From Rhodoferax sp. (lineage in GTDB: Bacteria > Pseudomonadota > Gammaproteobacteria > Burkholderiales > Burkholderiaceae_C): DNA of 36,150 nt. The stretch is taken from the NCBI RefSeq assembly GCF_028715765.1, contig NZ_JAQURE010000034.1, positions 1 to 36,150 of the forward strand, given 5' to 3'. Positions 8,289-16,658 of this stretch are shown piece by piece. The notes beneath the pieces were generated by a model. It saw only the letters and a list, made by a program, of their open reading frames with translations, ran no database searches and had not been told where the DNA came from. The translations under genes and the position numbers were made by a program. How positions within the stretch are numbered: the first letter of the stretch is position 1; each line of letters opens with the position of its first letter.

Positions 8289-8330
8289 TTGATATTCATC
8301 AGTGCTTTGAAAATTCATCAACCCTAGCAT
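8289..8330 (+). promoter_or_regulatory. FNR-type promoter of the octaheme cytochrome cluster
   Basis: TTGATATTCATCAG at 8289-8302 differs from the FNR consensus TTGAT-N4-ATCAA only at the last base. TAGCAT at 8325-8330 can serve as -10, giving a start near 8337, so the box is centred at about -41.5, the classical class II activator geometry. It lies 111 bases before the ATG at 8413. The rest of 8126-8412 shows no convincing gene. Confidence 0.55.
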
Positions 8331-8355
8331 AAGCCCTGACTGCAGCAAACCTAAA

Positions 8356-8369
8356 TTGACATACGTCAC
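8356..8369 (+). promoter_or_regulatory. second FNR/DNR-like dyad in the leader
   Basis: TTGACATACGTCAC is a dyad (TGAC-ATAC-GTCA) of the spacing used by CRP/FNR-family regulators. Downstream of the predicted start point it would act as a repressor site or serve a second promoter. TTGACA here could alternatively be a -35 hexamer, but the -10 candidate (TGTAAC, 15-base spacer) is poor. Confidence 0.3.
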
Positions 8370-8412
8370 TTTGGGGTGTAACGGCGGTTGTAGATCAATT
8401 TAGGAGTCTCTG

Positions 8413-10017
8413 ATGCACATGCGAAAACTGATGATGGCCGCCTTGACGGCAATTCTGCTGTTGCCATTGAGTCACGCTGCAGCTTCCGCGGCAGCAACGC
8501 CAATTTCCAAAACCACTGCAGACCACAGCAAGTTCAAGGTTTTGGATCAAGACTTTGCTTCTGGCCCCGAGGTCACCAAAGCCTGTTTGACCTGCCATAC
8601 CGAAGCGTCCAAACAAATCCACCAAACCCAGCACTGGACATGGGAATTCAAAAACCAGCAAACCGGACAGCTTTTGGGCAAAAAACACATCGTCAACAAC
8701 TTTTGTACTTCGGTCAAATCGAATGAAGCCGCATGCAACAGTTGCCACATTGGCTATGGCTGGAAAGATGACTCGTTTGACTTCACCTCGCAAGAAAACG
8801 TGGACTGCCTGGCCTGCCATGACCACACGGGTAAATACAAAAAACCATCCGGTTTTGCGGGCAACCCGGTGGTCAAAGACACCGAGTTTCCAGCGGGTTC
8901 AGGCAAGGTGATTCGTGGCATCAACCTCAAAGAGATTGCCCAAAAAGTAGGACCCACACAGCGTACCACCTGCGGGGCATGCCACTTTAACGGTGGTGGT
9001 GGCGACGGCGTCAAACACGGCGACCTCGACTCCTCGCTGGATGCGCCAGACAAAGCGCTTGACGTGCACATGGACACCGAAGGCAACAACTTCACCTGCG
9101 CCACGTGCCACAAAACAGATGGCCACCAAGTGCCTGGCAGTCGCTATGCGCCCACGGCCAAAGACAAAGCCCCTGCCCACCTGCGCGGCAAAGCCGACAC
9201 CAGCAACCCGGCCACCTGCCAGTCGTGCCATGGTCAAGCGCCGCACCCGGTGGCGCGCTTGAACGAACACACCGCCAAGATCGCCTGCCAAACCTGCCAT
9301 GTGCCAGCGTTTGCGCGTGGCGGCCAACCCACCAAAATGTCGTGGGACTGGTCAACCGCTGGCAAGCTGGACAAAAACGGCAAGCCCATGAGCGTGAAGA
9401 ACGAAGATGGCTACGACACCTACATGACGATCAAGGGCGACTTTGTCTGGAAAGAAAACGTGATCCCTGAATATGTGTGGTTCAACGGCACGGTGAACTA
9501 CACCCTGCAAACCGACAAAATCGTCAAAAGCGACAAGCCGGTTCAAATCAACCGCTTTGAAGGCAGCGCCACCGATGGCAAATCAATGATCTGGCCAGTC
9601 AAGATTTTCCGCGGCAAGCAAGTCTATGACCCGGTGAACCAACAGCTTGTGATCACCCATTTGGCGGGCAACGACGACACCGCTTTCTGGAAAAACTTCA
9701 ACTGGGACAAAGCCGTTGCCGCGGGCATGACCACAGCCAAGCTGCCGTTTTCAGGCAAGCTTGACTTCATTGAAACCGAAAGCGCCTGGCCCATCACCCA
9801 CATGGTGGCACCCAAAGACAAAGCACTCACGTGCACCGACTGCCATGCCAACAACGGACGGCTTGAAAAAGTGGATGGCCTCTACATGCCAGGGCGCAGC
9901 CGGGATCACATGGCCGGCCTGGACAAAGTGGGCTGGAGCGTGATGGCGCTGGTGCTGCTGGGCGTGCTCGGCCACGGGCTGATCCGCGTCTTTGTTGGCA
10001 AACGCAACCACACCTAA
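8413..10017 (+). CDS. octaheme c-type cytochrome, tetrathionate-reductase (OTR) family, membrane-anchored
   Basis: 534 residues; AGGAG lies six bases before the ATG. A Sec signal peptide (about 1-25) is followed by exactly eight CxxCH haem sites, at Cys 58, 108, 132, 187, 229, 269, 292 and 474. The long gap before the eighth haem and the sequence around it fit the OTR family, known from Shewanella as an octaheme enzyme that reduces tetrathionate, nitrite and hydroxylamine in vitro. This version has a C-terminal membrane helix (about 504-527) ending in a basic tail, so it is probably held on the periplasmic face of the inner membrane. The next gene, a b-type cytochrome 10 bases downstream, is a natural quinol-side partner. 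The physiological acceptor is unknown. Confidence 0.85.
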   Translation: MHMRKLMMAALTAILLLPLSHAAASAAATPISKTTADHSKFKVLDQDFASGPEVTKACLTCHTEASKQIHQTQHWTWEFKNQQTGQLLGKKHIVNNFCTSVKSNEAACNSCHIGYGWKDDSFDFTSQENVDCLACHDHTGKYKKPSGFAGNPVVKDTEFPAGSGKVIRGINLKEIAQKVGPTQRTTCGACHFNGGGGDGVKHGDLDSSLDAPDKALDVHMDTEGNNFTCATCHKTDGHQVPGSRYAPTAKDKAPAHLRGKADTSNPATCQSCHGQAPHPVARLNEHTAKIACQTCHVPAFARGGQPTKMSWDWSTAGKLDKNGKPMSVKNEDGYDTYMTIKGDFVWKENVIPEYVWFNGTVNYTLQTDKIVKSDKPVQINRFEGSATDGKSMIWPVKIFRGKQVYDPVNQQLVITHLAGNDDTAFWKNFNWDKAVAAGMTTAKLPFSGKLDFIETESAWPITHMVAPKDKALTCTDCHANNGRLEKVDGLYMPGRSRDHMAGLDKVGWSVMALVLLGVLGHGLIRVFVGKRNHT

Positions 10018-10027
10018 GGAGCACACC

Positions 10028-10648
10028 ATGGCACGCATCTACTTATTCAAAGGCTTTGAGCGCTTTTGGCACTGGAGCCAGGCCGCGCTGATCATCTTCA
10101 TGCTGCTGACCGGCTTTGAGGTGCACGGCACCTACACCGTCTTTGGCTTTGAGAAGGCGGTGAACCTGCACACCCTCGCCGCCTGGACGCTGGTCGGGCT
10201 GTGGGTATTTGCCATCTTCTGGCACCTGACCACGGGTGAATGGCGGCAATACATCCCCACCACAGAAAAGATCGTGGCGGTGGCACAGTTTTATTCGTCG
10301 GGCATCTTCAAGGGCGAACCACATCCGTTCAAGCCCTCATTGGCGCGCAAGCACAACCCGCTGCAGCTGCTCACCTACTTGGGCGTGCTGACGCTGCTGA
10401 GCCCGTTGATCTGGGTCACCGGCTGGTTGTATCTGTTTTATGCCAATTGGGCTGCCTGGGGACTGGGTGGGCTGAGCCTGATGTGGGTGGCTACAGGTCA
10501 CACCATCGGTGCGTTTTTGATGCTGGCGTTTTTGATCTCGCACCTGTACCTGGCCACCACAGGTCACACGGTGACAGCGCACCTGAAATCCATGGTCACA
10601 GGTTGGGAAGACACCGAGGAAGAAACCCCAGCGCCCAAGCGCACCTAA
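10028..10648 (+). CDS. di-haem-type cytochrome b (cytochrome b561/hydrogenase cyt b family)
   Basis: The start at 10028 is set by AAGGAG six bases upstream; the longer frame from 9992 runs back into the cytochrome c gene. The product is a 206-residue inner-membrane protein with about four to five helices. Candidate haem-ligand histidines are in FWHWSQ, VHGTY, NLHTLAAW, FWHLTTGEW and the last helix region ATGHTIG / ISHLYL. Proteins of this family pass electrons from quinol to periplasmic cytochromes. Immediate linkage to the octaheme gene suggests it is its quinol dehydrogenase. The C-terminal tail is acidic, then basic, and probably cytoplasmic. Confidence 0.85.
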   Translation: MARIYLFKGFERFWHWSQAALIIFMLLTGFEVHGTYTVFGFEKAVNLHTLAAWTLVGLWVFAIFWHLTTGEWRQYIPTTEKIVAVAQFYSSGIFKGEPHPFKPSLARKHNPLQLLTYLGVLTLLSPLIWVTGWLYLFYANWAAWGLGGLSLMWVATGHTIGAFLMLAFLISHLYLATTGHTVTAHLKSMVTGWEDTEEETPAPKRT

Positions 10649-10683
10649 GGGGTTGGCTTATTTTTTAGTCACAGGAGTTCAAA

Positions 10684-12504
10684 ATGGACAAGAGGTTCAA
10701 ACAAAAGCTGCTGGCCGCCGTCATTGCCAGCATGTTGCTGCCGTTGGCAGCCCAAGCCAGCGAGGCTGACCTGATCAAACGCATCGAAGCCCTGGCGCAG
10801 CAAAACGAGATGTTGGCCAAGGAGCTGCAGGCACTCAAGGGGCAGGTGCAGGCCAACGAGGTCAAAACTGCAGAGCAGGTCAAGGCAGTCAGTGCCGCTG
10901 CAGCCAAGCCCGATGCCGCAGCACTGGAAGACCTGAAAGGCCAGATGGCCATGCTGCAAAAGAAGTCGCTCGGCAGTTGGCTCACCGTGGGTGGCGACTA
11001 CCGCTTTCGCTATGACTATTTGGCCGGGAAAACCAAGACGTTTACTGATGTAAGTGCCACGTTTGCCAACGCACAAACGACATTGCAAACAACAATGCTC
11101 ACAGATACGACAGGTGTGGCAGCCGCTCAGCTTGCTGGATTAGCCGCATTTAGCGCCGCCATGGGTAACGTACAGACTTATCAACAGGCAGCGGCTTTTG
11201 TGACTAACCCTGCGAATGCGCCCATGTTGGGTACGCCAACAGTACCGGGTGCCATTGCAGGCTTCGCCAAAACTATCCCCGCCTACCAACCCAAAAACAC
11301 CAGCCTCTACAGCAACCGCTTTGAGCTGGACTTGAACGCCAAGGCCACGCAAGATGTCAGCGTGACGGCCAAACTGAACATGTACAAAGTGTTTGGCTCG
11401 CAAAATGACGGCGCGGTCACCAACGCAGGCAGTGCGCCATTTTTTGCCGACCGTGTGGGCGTATTTGACGGCACGCTGGGGCATGTGCCGTCCACCAGCT
11501 ACCTGAATGTGGATCGGGTCTATGCCACCTGGAGCAACATTGCCGACAAAGAAATGTGGTTCTCCATTGGCCGCCGGCCTTCCACTGGCGGTGCGCCCAG
11601 CAACCTGCGCAACAACACGGCGGTGCGTCCTGGCAACGGCGGCACACCTGCGCTGTTGGTGGACTACGCCTTTGACGGCGTGACCTTGGGCTACGCGCCT
11701 GAAATTGATGCACTGCCCGGTGCCTACGCCAAGTTTTGCTATGGCCGTGGTCTGGAAACCGGTTTTACCAACTTCACCGGCAATTCCTTGGCTGACACCG
11801 ACATGCTGGGTATTTCTTTGGTACCCATCGACACCGACCCACTGCGCGTGTGGCTGCAATGGAACCGCGGCATGAACATCTTTGACGCGCCCACCATGAA
11901 CAACACCTACTTTGGCAACACCGTGGCCAAAACCAACCTGGGCGACATCGACTGGTTTGGTGTGGGCTTCATGACCACGCACAAAAATGTGGGTTCGGGC
12001 ACTTTACAACTGTTTGGCGACCTGGGGCTAAGCGTCACCCACCCCAACAACAATGTGTCCGCCCAGTTTGGCTTTCAAGGCTTGATGACCGGCGCCTTCT
12101 TCAACCCCGAAGCGCCCACCAGCAAGACCGGCACGGCGTTTGCACTGGGCGTGCGGTACGACCTGCCCTCCAAATCTAAATTTGGCTTTGAGTGGAACCA
12201 CGGCTCCAAAGACTGGATCACCTTCGCCCCGGCGGCAGACGACATGTGGACCGCCAAAGTGGGCACACGCGGCAATGTGTATGAAGCCTACTGGATTCAA
12301 GAGCTGGATCGCCAGCCCCTGTCTTCCTACGTCAGCAAGGCCTTCTTCCGCGTTGGCGTGCAGTACTACAAATTTGACTACACCGGCAGCAACAACTGGG
12401 TTGGCGCGCCGGTGGCCATTGGCAGCGTCAACGGCAACATGATGACCACCGCACCCTTGGAAAACGCCACCAACTTGTACGCCACGTTTGAGGTCAAGTT
12501 CTGA
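10684..12504 (+). CDS. outer-membrane porin, ExtI-like (DUF3373-type)
   Basis: 606 residues with AGGAG six bases before the ATG. A signal peptide ends at AAQA/S; a short coiled coil follows (about 25-75, SEADLIKRIEALAQQ onwards), as in trimer-type or cell-wall-linked porins; then a long beta-rich region starts at GSWLTVGGDYRFRYDY and ends in EVKF, with the C-terminal Phe typical of outer-membrane barrels. Alternating aromatic strands recur through the C-terminal half. The combination with a small periplasmic protein and a rhodanese recalls Geobacter ExtI, a porin tied to extracellular electron transfer and selenite uptake. The ExtI label is from gene context and general appearance, not alignment. 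Residues about 120-200, rich in Ala and Thr, may be a plug or surface loop. Confidence 0.65.
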   Translation: MDKRFKQKLLAAVIASMLLPLAAQASEADLIKRIEALAQQNEMLAKELQALKGQVQANEVKTAEQVKAVSAAAAKPDAAALEDLKGQMAMLQKKSLGSWLTVGGDYRFRYDYLAGKTKTFTDVSATFANAQTTLQTTMLTDTTGVAAAQLAGLAAFSAAMGNVQTYQQAAAFVTNPANAPMLGTPTVPGAIAGFAKTIPAYQPKNTSLYSNRFELDLNAKATQDVSVTAKLNMYKVFGSQNDGAVTNAGSAPFFADRVGVFDGTLGHVPSTSYLNVDRVYATWSNIADKEMWFSIGRRPSTGGAPSNLRNNTAVRPGNGGTPALLVDYAFDGVTLGYAPEIDALPGAYAKFCYGRGLETGFTNFTGNSLADTDMLGISLVPIDTDPLRVWLQWNRGMNIFDAPTMNNTYFGNTVAKTNLGDIDWFGVGFMTTHKNVGSGTLQLFGDLGLSVTHPNNNVSAQFGFQGLMTGAFFNPEAPTSKTGTAFALGVRYDLPSKSKFGFEWNHGSKDWITFAPAADDMWTAKVGTRGNVYEAYWIQELDRQPLSSYVSKAFFRVGVQYYKFDYTGSNNWVGAPVAIGSVNGNMMTTAPLENATNLYATFEVKF

Positions 12505-12561
12505 TCTTGCCCTTGAACCCTTCACATTCAACTTTTTTCATTTGTCAACAGGAGTCTTTTT

Positions 12562-12882
12562 ATGAAAACCAAACTCTCAACCCTGATCGCTGTGGCAGTG
12601 CTCGGCTTGTCTGGTGCCACATTCAGCGTCAACGCTTTTGCCGATGAAGGCAAGATGATCGGCCCCGTCACCAAGATCACGATGGCAGCAGACGGCAAGT
12701 CCGCTGTGGCTGTACTCAAGGACAGCAAGTCTGGCGCGGACGTCAGCATCACCATCACCGATGATTTGACGCTGGACAAGTTCAAAGACAAACGCATTCA
12801 GCCGGGGGATGAAATCCGCGCCCGCTTTGACAAAGACGGCAAAAACACCAGCAAGTCGTTCAAAAAGACAGCGGGTTGCTGA
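12562..12882 (+). CDS. small periplasmic protein, ExtJ-like
   Basis: 106 residues; AGGAG sits a few bases before the ATG. The signal peptide ends around VNAFA/DE. The mature part is about 80 residues: a small beta-rich fold (MIGPVTKITMAADG, SITITDDLTLDKF), a PGDEIRARF turn and a C-terminal KKTAGC tail with a single Cys. Position right after the porin and before the rhodanese matches extJ in the Geobacter extHIJKL cluster, and the general design (short periplasmic protein with a Lys-rich, Cys-terminated end) is consistent with it. The function is unknown even there. The single terminal Cys could form a mixed disulfide or bind a chalcogen oxyanion product; this is speculation. A terminator follows at 12899. 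Confidence 0.6.
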   Translation: MKTKLSTLIAVAVLGLSGATFSVNAFADEGKMIGPVTKITMAADGKSAVAVLKDSKSGADVSITITDDLTLDKFKDKRIQPGDEIRARFDKDGKNTSKSFKKTAGC

Positions 12883-12898
12883 TCTCCGCATCAATGCG

Positions 12899-12941
12899 CC
12901 AGCCGCCATTGGCTCCTCGGCGACGGCTGGGCGATTTTTTT
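12899..12941 (+). terminator. intrinsic terminator after the ExtJ-like gene
   Basis: CCAGCCG (12899-12905) pairs with CGGCTGG (12924-12930), a seven-base GC-rich stem with an 18-base loop, followed four bases later by T7 (12935-12941). It lies inside the longest open frame of the rhodanese gene and so argues that the rhodanese starts downstream, at GTG 12954. It may attenuate rather than stop expression of the last gene. Confidence 0.65.
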
Positions 12942-12953
12942 GAAAGGTGCGCA

Positions 12954-13580
12954 GTGCCCCCTCAACGCGTAGTCAACCTGTGGCGGCTGGCCAGCCTTGC
13001 AGTCACCTTGAGCCTGGTGCCACCGGCCTGGGCTGAAGACGACAAGCCGCTGCGCATCACCCGCGATAGCCACGAGTTTGTCGTGCAAACGCCTACCGGG
13101 CCCTTTGTCGTGAGCCGCTCCAAAACAGCATGTGGTGCGCCCAAAGGCTTTGTGCAACCGCTGGTGCCACAACCAGGGGTGACGCCGGTCAATGAAATTG
13201 ATGTGCTGCACGCACTCAATGACCCACAAACCATGGTCATTGACATGCGCGACGAAGACGAGCCGCTGGATGCCACCATCCCCAACAGCTACCACATTCC
13301 CTACAACGAGTTGGAAGACCGGCTGGATGTGCTGGGTTGCCAGCACCTGCCTAGCAAGGCCTGGGATTGCAGCAGGGCGGTGAAGATTGTGGCTTTTTGC
13401 TACGGCCCCATGTGCCTCCAAAGCCCCACCGGCATTGCCAACCTGGTGCGCATGGGCTACCCCACAGACAAACTTTTTTCGTACCGTGGCGGTATGCTTG
13501 ACTGGGAAGGCATAGGCCTGACCACCGTCAGCGGCAATCGCCCATTGCCCAAGCGACCCACCCAAAACATGGGTGACTGA
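12954..13580 (+). CDS. periplasmic rhodanese-domain protein, ExtH-like
   Basis: The start is chosen at GTG 12954: AAAGG lies six bases upstream and a clean signal peptide follows (VVNLWRLASLAVTLSLVPPAWA). TTG 12876 and ATG 12894 would translate through the terminator. The product is 208 residues. A rhodanese domain covers about 80-200: VIDMRDEDE, an IPNSYHIPYNEL strand-helix, and the active-site loop FCYGPMCLQS with the catalytic Cys candidate and a second Cys. Rhodaneses transfer sulfane sulfur or bind selenium/tellurium oxyanion products. Geobacter ExtH is also a rhodanese-like protein, there a lipoprotein; here no lipobox is seen, so a soluble periplasmic form is inferred. It is the last gene of the cluster. 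Confidence 0.8.
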   Translation: MPPQRVVNLWRLASLAVTLSLVPPAWAEDDKPLRITRDSHEFVVQTPTGPFVVSRSKTACGAPKGFVQPLVPQPGVTPVNEIDVLHALNDPQTMVIDMRDEDEPLDATIPNSYHIPYNELEDRLDVLGCQHLPSKAWDCSRAVKIVAFCYGPMCLQSPTGIANLVRMGYPTDKLFSYRGGMLDWEGIGLTTVSGNRPLPKRPTQNMGD

Positions 13581-13661
13581 CATCATTCACCCATCAAACT
13601 GAGTTTTCACAGCGGGCAATGGCACACTCAGGTCATTCCAAACACCACCAGCTGCCCGCCC

Positions 13662-16556
13662 ATGCCCCTACAGTCTGACGCACATCCAAAACTTTTTTCC
13701 CTGTTACTGCTGCTGTCCGGCTTTGCCGGTATTTCTTACGAAATCCTCTACGGCCGCATTCTTGGCAACATGGTTGGTGATCAATTTGCCGTCTCTGCCG
13801 CCATTTTGATGACGTTTTTGTTGGGTATTGGCTTGGGCTCGGCCTACGCGCACCGGCTTTGGCGCTGGTTGTGGGCTATCGAGGCGGGCATTGGCCTCTA
13901 TGGTTTGCTGATTGCATTCACCCAGCCGTGGATCGAGCGTGTGGTGTATGCCGGCGCGGCACTTTTTGCTGACACACTGGCGGGCAGCGTCATGGTCTGC
14001 GTGCTGCTTTTGCTGGTGCCCGCATTTTTGATTGGCTGCAGCGTGCCGTTGTTCTCGGGCTATTTAAATCAGCAAAACACCTCGCAGGGGCGGGCGTCTT
14101 TTTCGCTGGTGTACATGGTTTACAACCTGGGTGCCGCCTTGACCACTTTGCTGATCGAGTTCTTTTTTATCCGCAGTTTCGGCATCCGCGGCACAGTGGC
14201 TTTGTTTGCTTTGGTCAACCTGCTGATTGCAGCTGGCCTTTGGTCGCGTTTTTCCCTCATGCGCGAGACCCAAAAACAGCATGTCTCGCAAAGTTTGGTC
14301 ATCGGCTCGGTCTTTCGGCTGCTGCCCGCCAACCGCTGGCTGGCGTTGATGTTGGCAAGCGTGGCCTCGGCCATCTTTCAGTTGTTCATGGTGAAGTATT
14401 CTGAAATGGTGTTTGGTCCATTTCGAGAATCCTTTGCGCTGGTGCTGGCGCTGATCTTGATCGGCATCACACTCGGCTCGATGCTGGTGCGGCGCTTTGC
14501 GCTGAGTTTTGCGCACGTCATGTGGCTCAACCTCTTGGGGCTCCTGGGACTAATGCTATTGGCTGGCCCAGCCATCTATGTGTATGCGGCACTGTATGAC
14601 CTGGTGATCAACCTCTTCGGCGGTCTGGTTGCACTGAAACTGCTGCTGCTTTCGGTGCTGATGATCGTTCCGGCCATGACGTTTGGGGCCACCATTCCCA
14701 CCCTGCTCTCGTCACTACATGAAGACGACGCTGATAACCAAGACGTCAGCCGCCAATCTGGCGCGCTGCTCTTCATGGCGTCGCTGGCCAATGTGATTGG
14801 CTTCTTGCTCATGGTATTGGTGCTGCACCGGCTGCTGGATTACGGCGTGCAGCTGTTGGTGATCGGTGGCATGGCCGCCCTGGCGCTGGCTGTTTACACC
14901 CAAGGCCAACTGCGGCACCTGATCCCTGCCGCTCTGGTAGTGCTAGCCATGTTTGGCTGGCAACAAAACAAATGGGACGAAGATCTGCTGTTTCTCAGCT
15001 ACACCAATTTCCGCAATGTGAACAACCTCAAAATCGAACGGGCAAGCTTCAGCCCACCTGACCGCTACAAAGGCTACCAAGATGTTTTTTCAATCAACTG
15101 GATGGATGGCAAGCCCTACTTTTTCATCAACGGTTACACCAGCATTGCGCTGAACAACCCCTCGGAAAAAATTGTTGGCGCGCTTTCAACGCTGTATGCA
15201 CCGCGCCTGGACGATGCGCTGGTACTTGGGTTAGGTAGTGGCGCCACCGCGTCTGCCGTCGGGCTGTTTTTTGATCGCACTGAGGTGGTTGAGATCAACC
15301 CGGTGGTTCGAGAAAATCTCTTTCGGATGGCCAAGTGGAACTACCACATTGAACAAAATCCGCGGGTCAACATCGTGGTAGACGATGCCATTCACCATGT
15401 GAAGGTGAGCGACAAAAAATTCTCCATGGTGTTGAGCACCGTCACCACTCCGCTGTATTTCAGCTCATCCAAGCTTTACACCCATGAATTTTTTGACAGT
15501 GTCAAAAACCACCTCACCCCCGATGGGGTGTATGTCACCTGGGTCGATTCACGCATTGGCGACCAGGGCGTTGACATCATCTTGCGTACGTTGAACAAAT
15601 CTTTCAAACACAGCGCTATTTTGTATGTCAAATCTGCCTATTTCCTGCTGATCGCTTCTAACGAACCGCTGCGCGTTCAGCAGGCTCAAGCCATCAGCAC
15701 CCAGCAAGATTTAAACGCTGATCTGCTGCAAAACCATGGCGTGCTGGCATCGTGGCTGCCTTATCACCTGATGCACACTGATGTCTTTGCCTTGATCGAC
15801 CAGCCCAATGGCCCCCTGAACACCGCTGACTTTCCAGCACTGGAATTTGAGATGGCACGCCTTCAAAGCCGCGGCATTTACCAGTTCAACAAACGCCTAC
15901 TGGCGGCCTTTGACATTGATCAGGTCAAGCGGGCGCTGGGGCCAGTCAGTGAAGCATTCCCAGCCGACTTCATGGCTCAGCAGGAAGAACGGCTTGGCAA
16001 TGCCAACATCACAGAACGCTGGAAAAAACTGCTGTCTGGCACACCCAACCTGCCGTACAAGACCAAACTGGCCGATTTGGACTGGCGCCTGTCACGCGCC
16101 CACATTCAAAACAGCGCTGACGCTTGGTACGCCGTTGGCGTGCAACTGTCCCACATGCAGCGCGATACGGATGCCATTGAAGTGTTCAATAAAGTTCTGC
16201 GCATGGACCCCGCCCACAACAACGCCCATTTCTACTTAGGCACCAGCTTTGAACGCCTTGGTAAACCAGACCAGGCGTTGGCCAGTTACCAAGCTGAAAA
16301 GCAGGTTGACCCCAAAGACAAAGAAACAGATTTGCGCATTGGCCGCCTGCTGCTGGGCGCTGGGCGCTACCAGCAAGCACTGGATGCACTCAACCTGCAC
16401 ATCGACACCTGGCACCCGTATGACAGCACGGCCTACACCTACCGCGCCATGGCGCACAAAGCGCTGGGGCACACAGATTTGGCCAGCAACGACCTCAAGC
16501 GCGCCCTGAAGCTGCCACCAGAAGATCAACAGATTTTCGACAAAACGCGGCTGTAA
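13662..16556 (+). CDS. membrane-fused spermidine-synthase-like protein with TPR tail
   Basis: 964 residues. About 12 hydrophobic helices fill residues 10-430, beginning with FSLLLLLSGFAGISYEILYG. A methyltransferase-like domain (about 450-690) follows: the nucleotide loop is LVLGLGSGATASAVG, the acidic strand end is VVEINP, then VVDDAIHHV and LYTHEFFDSV, the last matching spermidine synthases. The usual catalytic Asp stretch reads STVTTPLYFSS, so classical polyamine synthase activity is doubtful. Three to four TPRs occupy about 825-955. Such 'fused' proteins are common in bacteria with unknown role. The gene stands alone between the electron-transfer and pilin operons, 81 bases after the rhodanese. 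No good ribosome site is visible. Confidence 0.8.
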   Translation: MPLQSDAHPKLFSLLLLLSGFAGISYEILYGRILGNMVGDQFAVSAAILMTFLLGIGLGSAYAHRLWRWLWAIEAGIGLYGLLIAFTQPWIERVVYAGAALFADTLAGSVMVCVLLLLVPAFLIGCSVPLFSGYLNQQNTSQGRASFSLVYMVYNLGAALTTLLIEFFFIRSFGIRGTVALFALVNLLIAAGLWSRFSLMRETQKQHVSQSLVIGSVFRLLPANRWLALMLASVASAIFQLFMVKYSEMVFGPFRESFALVLALILIGITLGSMLVRRFALSFAHVMWLNLLGLLGLMLLAGPAIYVYAALYDLVINLFGGLVALKLLLLSVLMIVPAMTFGATIPTLLSSLHEDDADNQDVSRQSGALLFMASLANVIGFLLMVLVLHRLLDYGVQLLVIGGMAALALAVYTQGQLRHLIPAALVVLAMFGWQQNKWDEDLLFLSYTNFRNVNNLKIERASFSPPDRYKGYQDVFSINWMDGKPYFFINGYTSIALNNPSEKIVGALSTLYAPRLDDALVLGLGSGATASAVGLFFDRTEVVEINPVVRENLFRMAKWNYHIEQNPRVNIVVDDAIHHVKVSDKKFSMVLSTVTTPLYFSSSKLYTHEFFDSVKNHLTPDGVYVTWVDSRIGDQGVDIILRTLNKSFKHSAILYVKSAYFLLIASNEPLRVQQAQAISTQQDLNADLLQNHGVLASWLPYHLMHTDVFALIDQPNGPLNTADFPALEFEMARLQSRGIYQFNKRLLAAFDIDQVKRALGPVSEAFPADFMAQQEERLGNANITERWKKLLSGTPNLPYKTKLADLDWRLSRAHIQNSADAWYAVGVQLSHMQRDTDAIEVFNKVLRMDPAHNNAHFYLGTSFERLGKPDQALASYQAEKQVDPKDKETDLRIGRLLLGAGRYQQALDALNLHIDTWHPYDSTAYTYRAMAHKALGHTDLASNDLKRALKLPPEDQQIFDKTRL

Positions 16557-16658
16557 ACCTGGGGGTGGGTGGCGTACCCTCACCACTGATCACCTCAAAT
16601 TGACCGCTCGTCTGTTGCTGCACCCCTGCCTTGATCAACGCACTCACAATTCACACAA

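Noticed and set aside
8139..8327. 62-residue rightward frame in the octaheme upstream region
   Set aside because: No ribosome site or recognisable domain, and it runs across the FNR-type box. Composition looks random.
9992..10027. Longer start for the cytochrome b gene
   Set aside because: It overlaps the end of the cytochrome c gene. AAGGAG is well placed only for ATG 10028.
13599..13659. Hairpins (CTGAGT/ACTCAG and GCGGGCA/TGCCCGC) before the spermidine-synthase-like gene
   Set aside because: The stems are short (six and seven bases) with long loops and no T-run, too weak to call a terminator or riboswitch.
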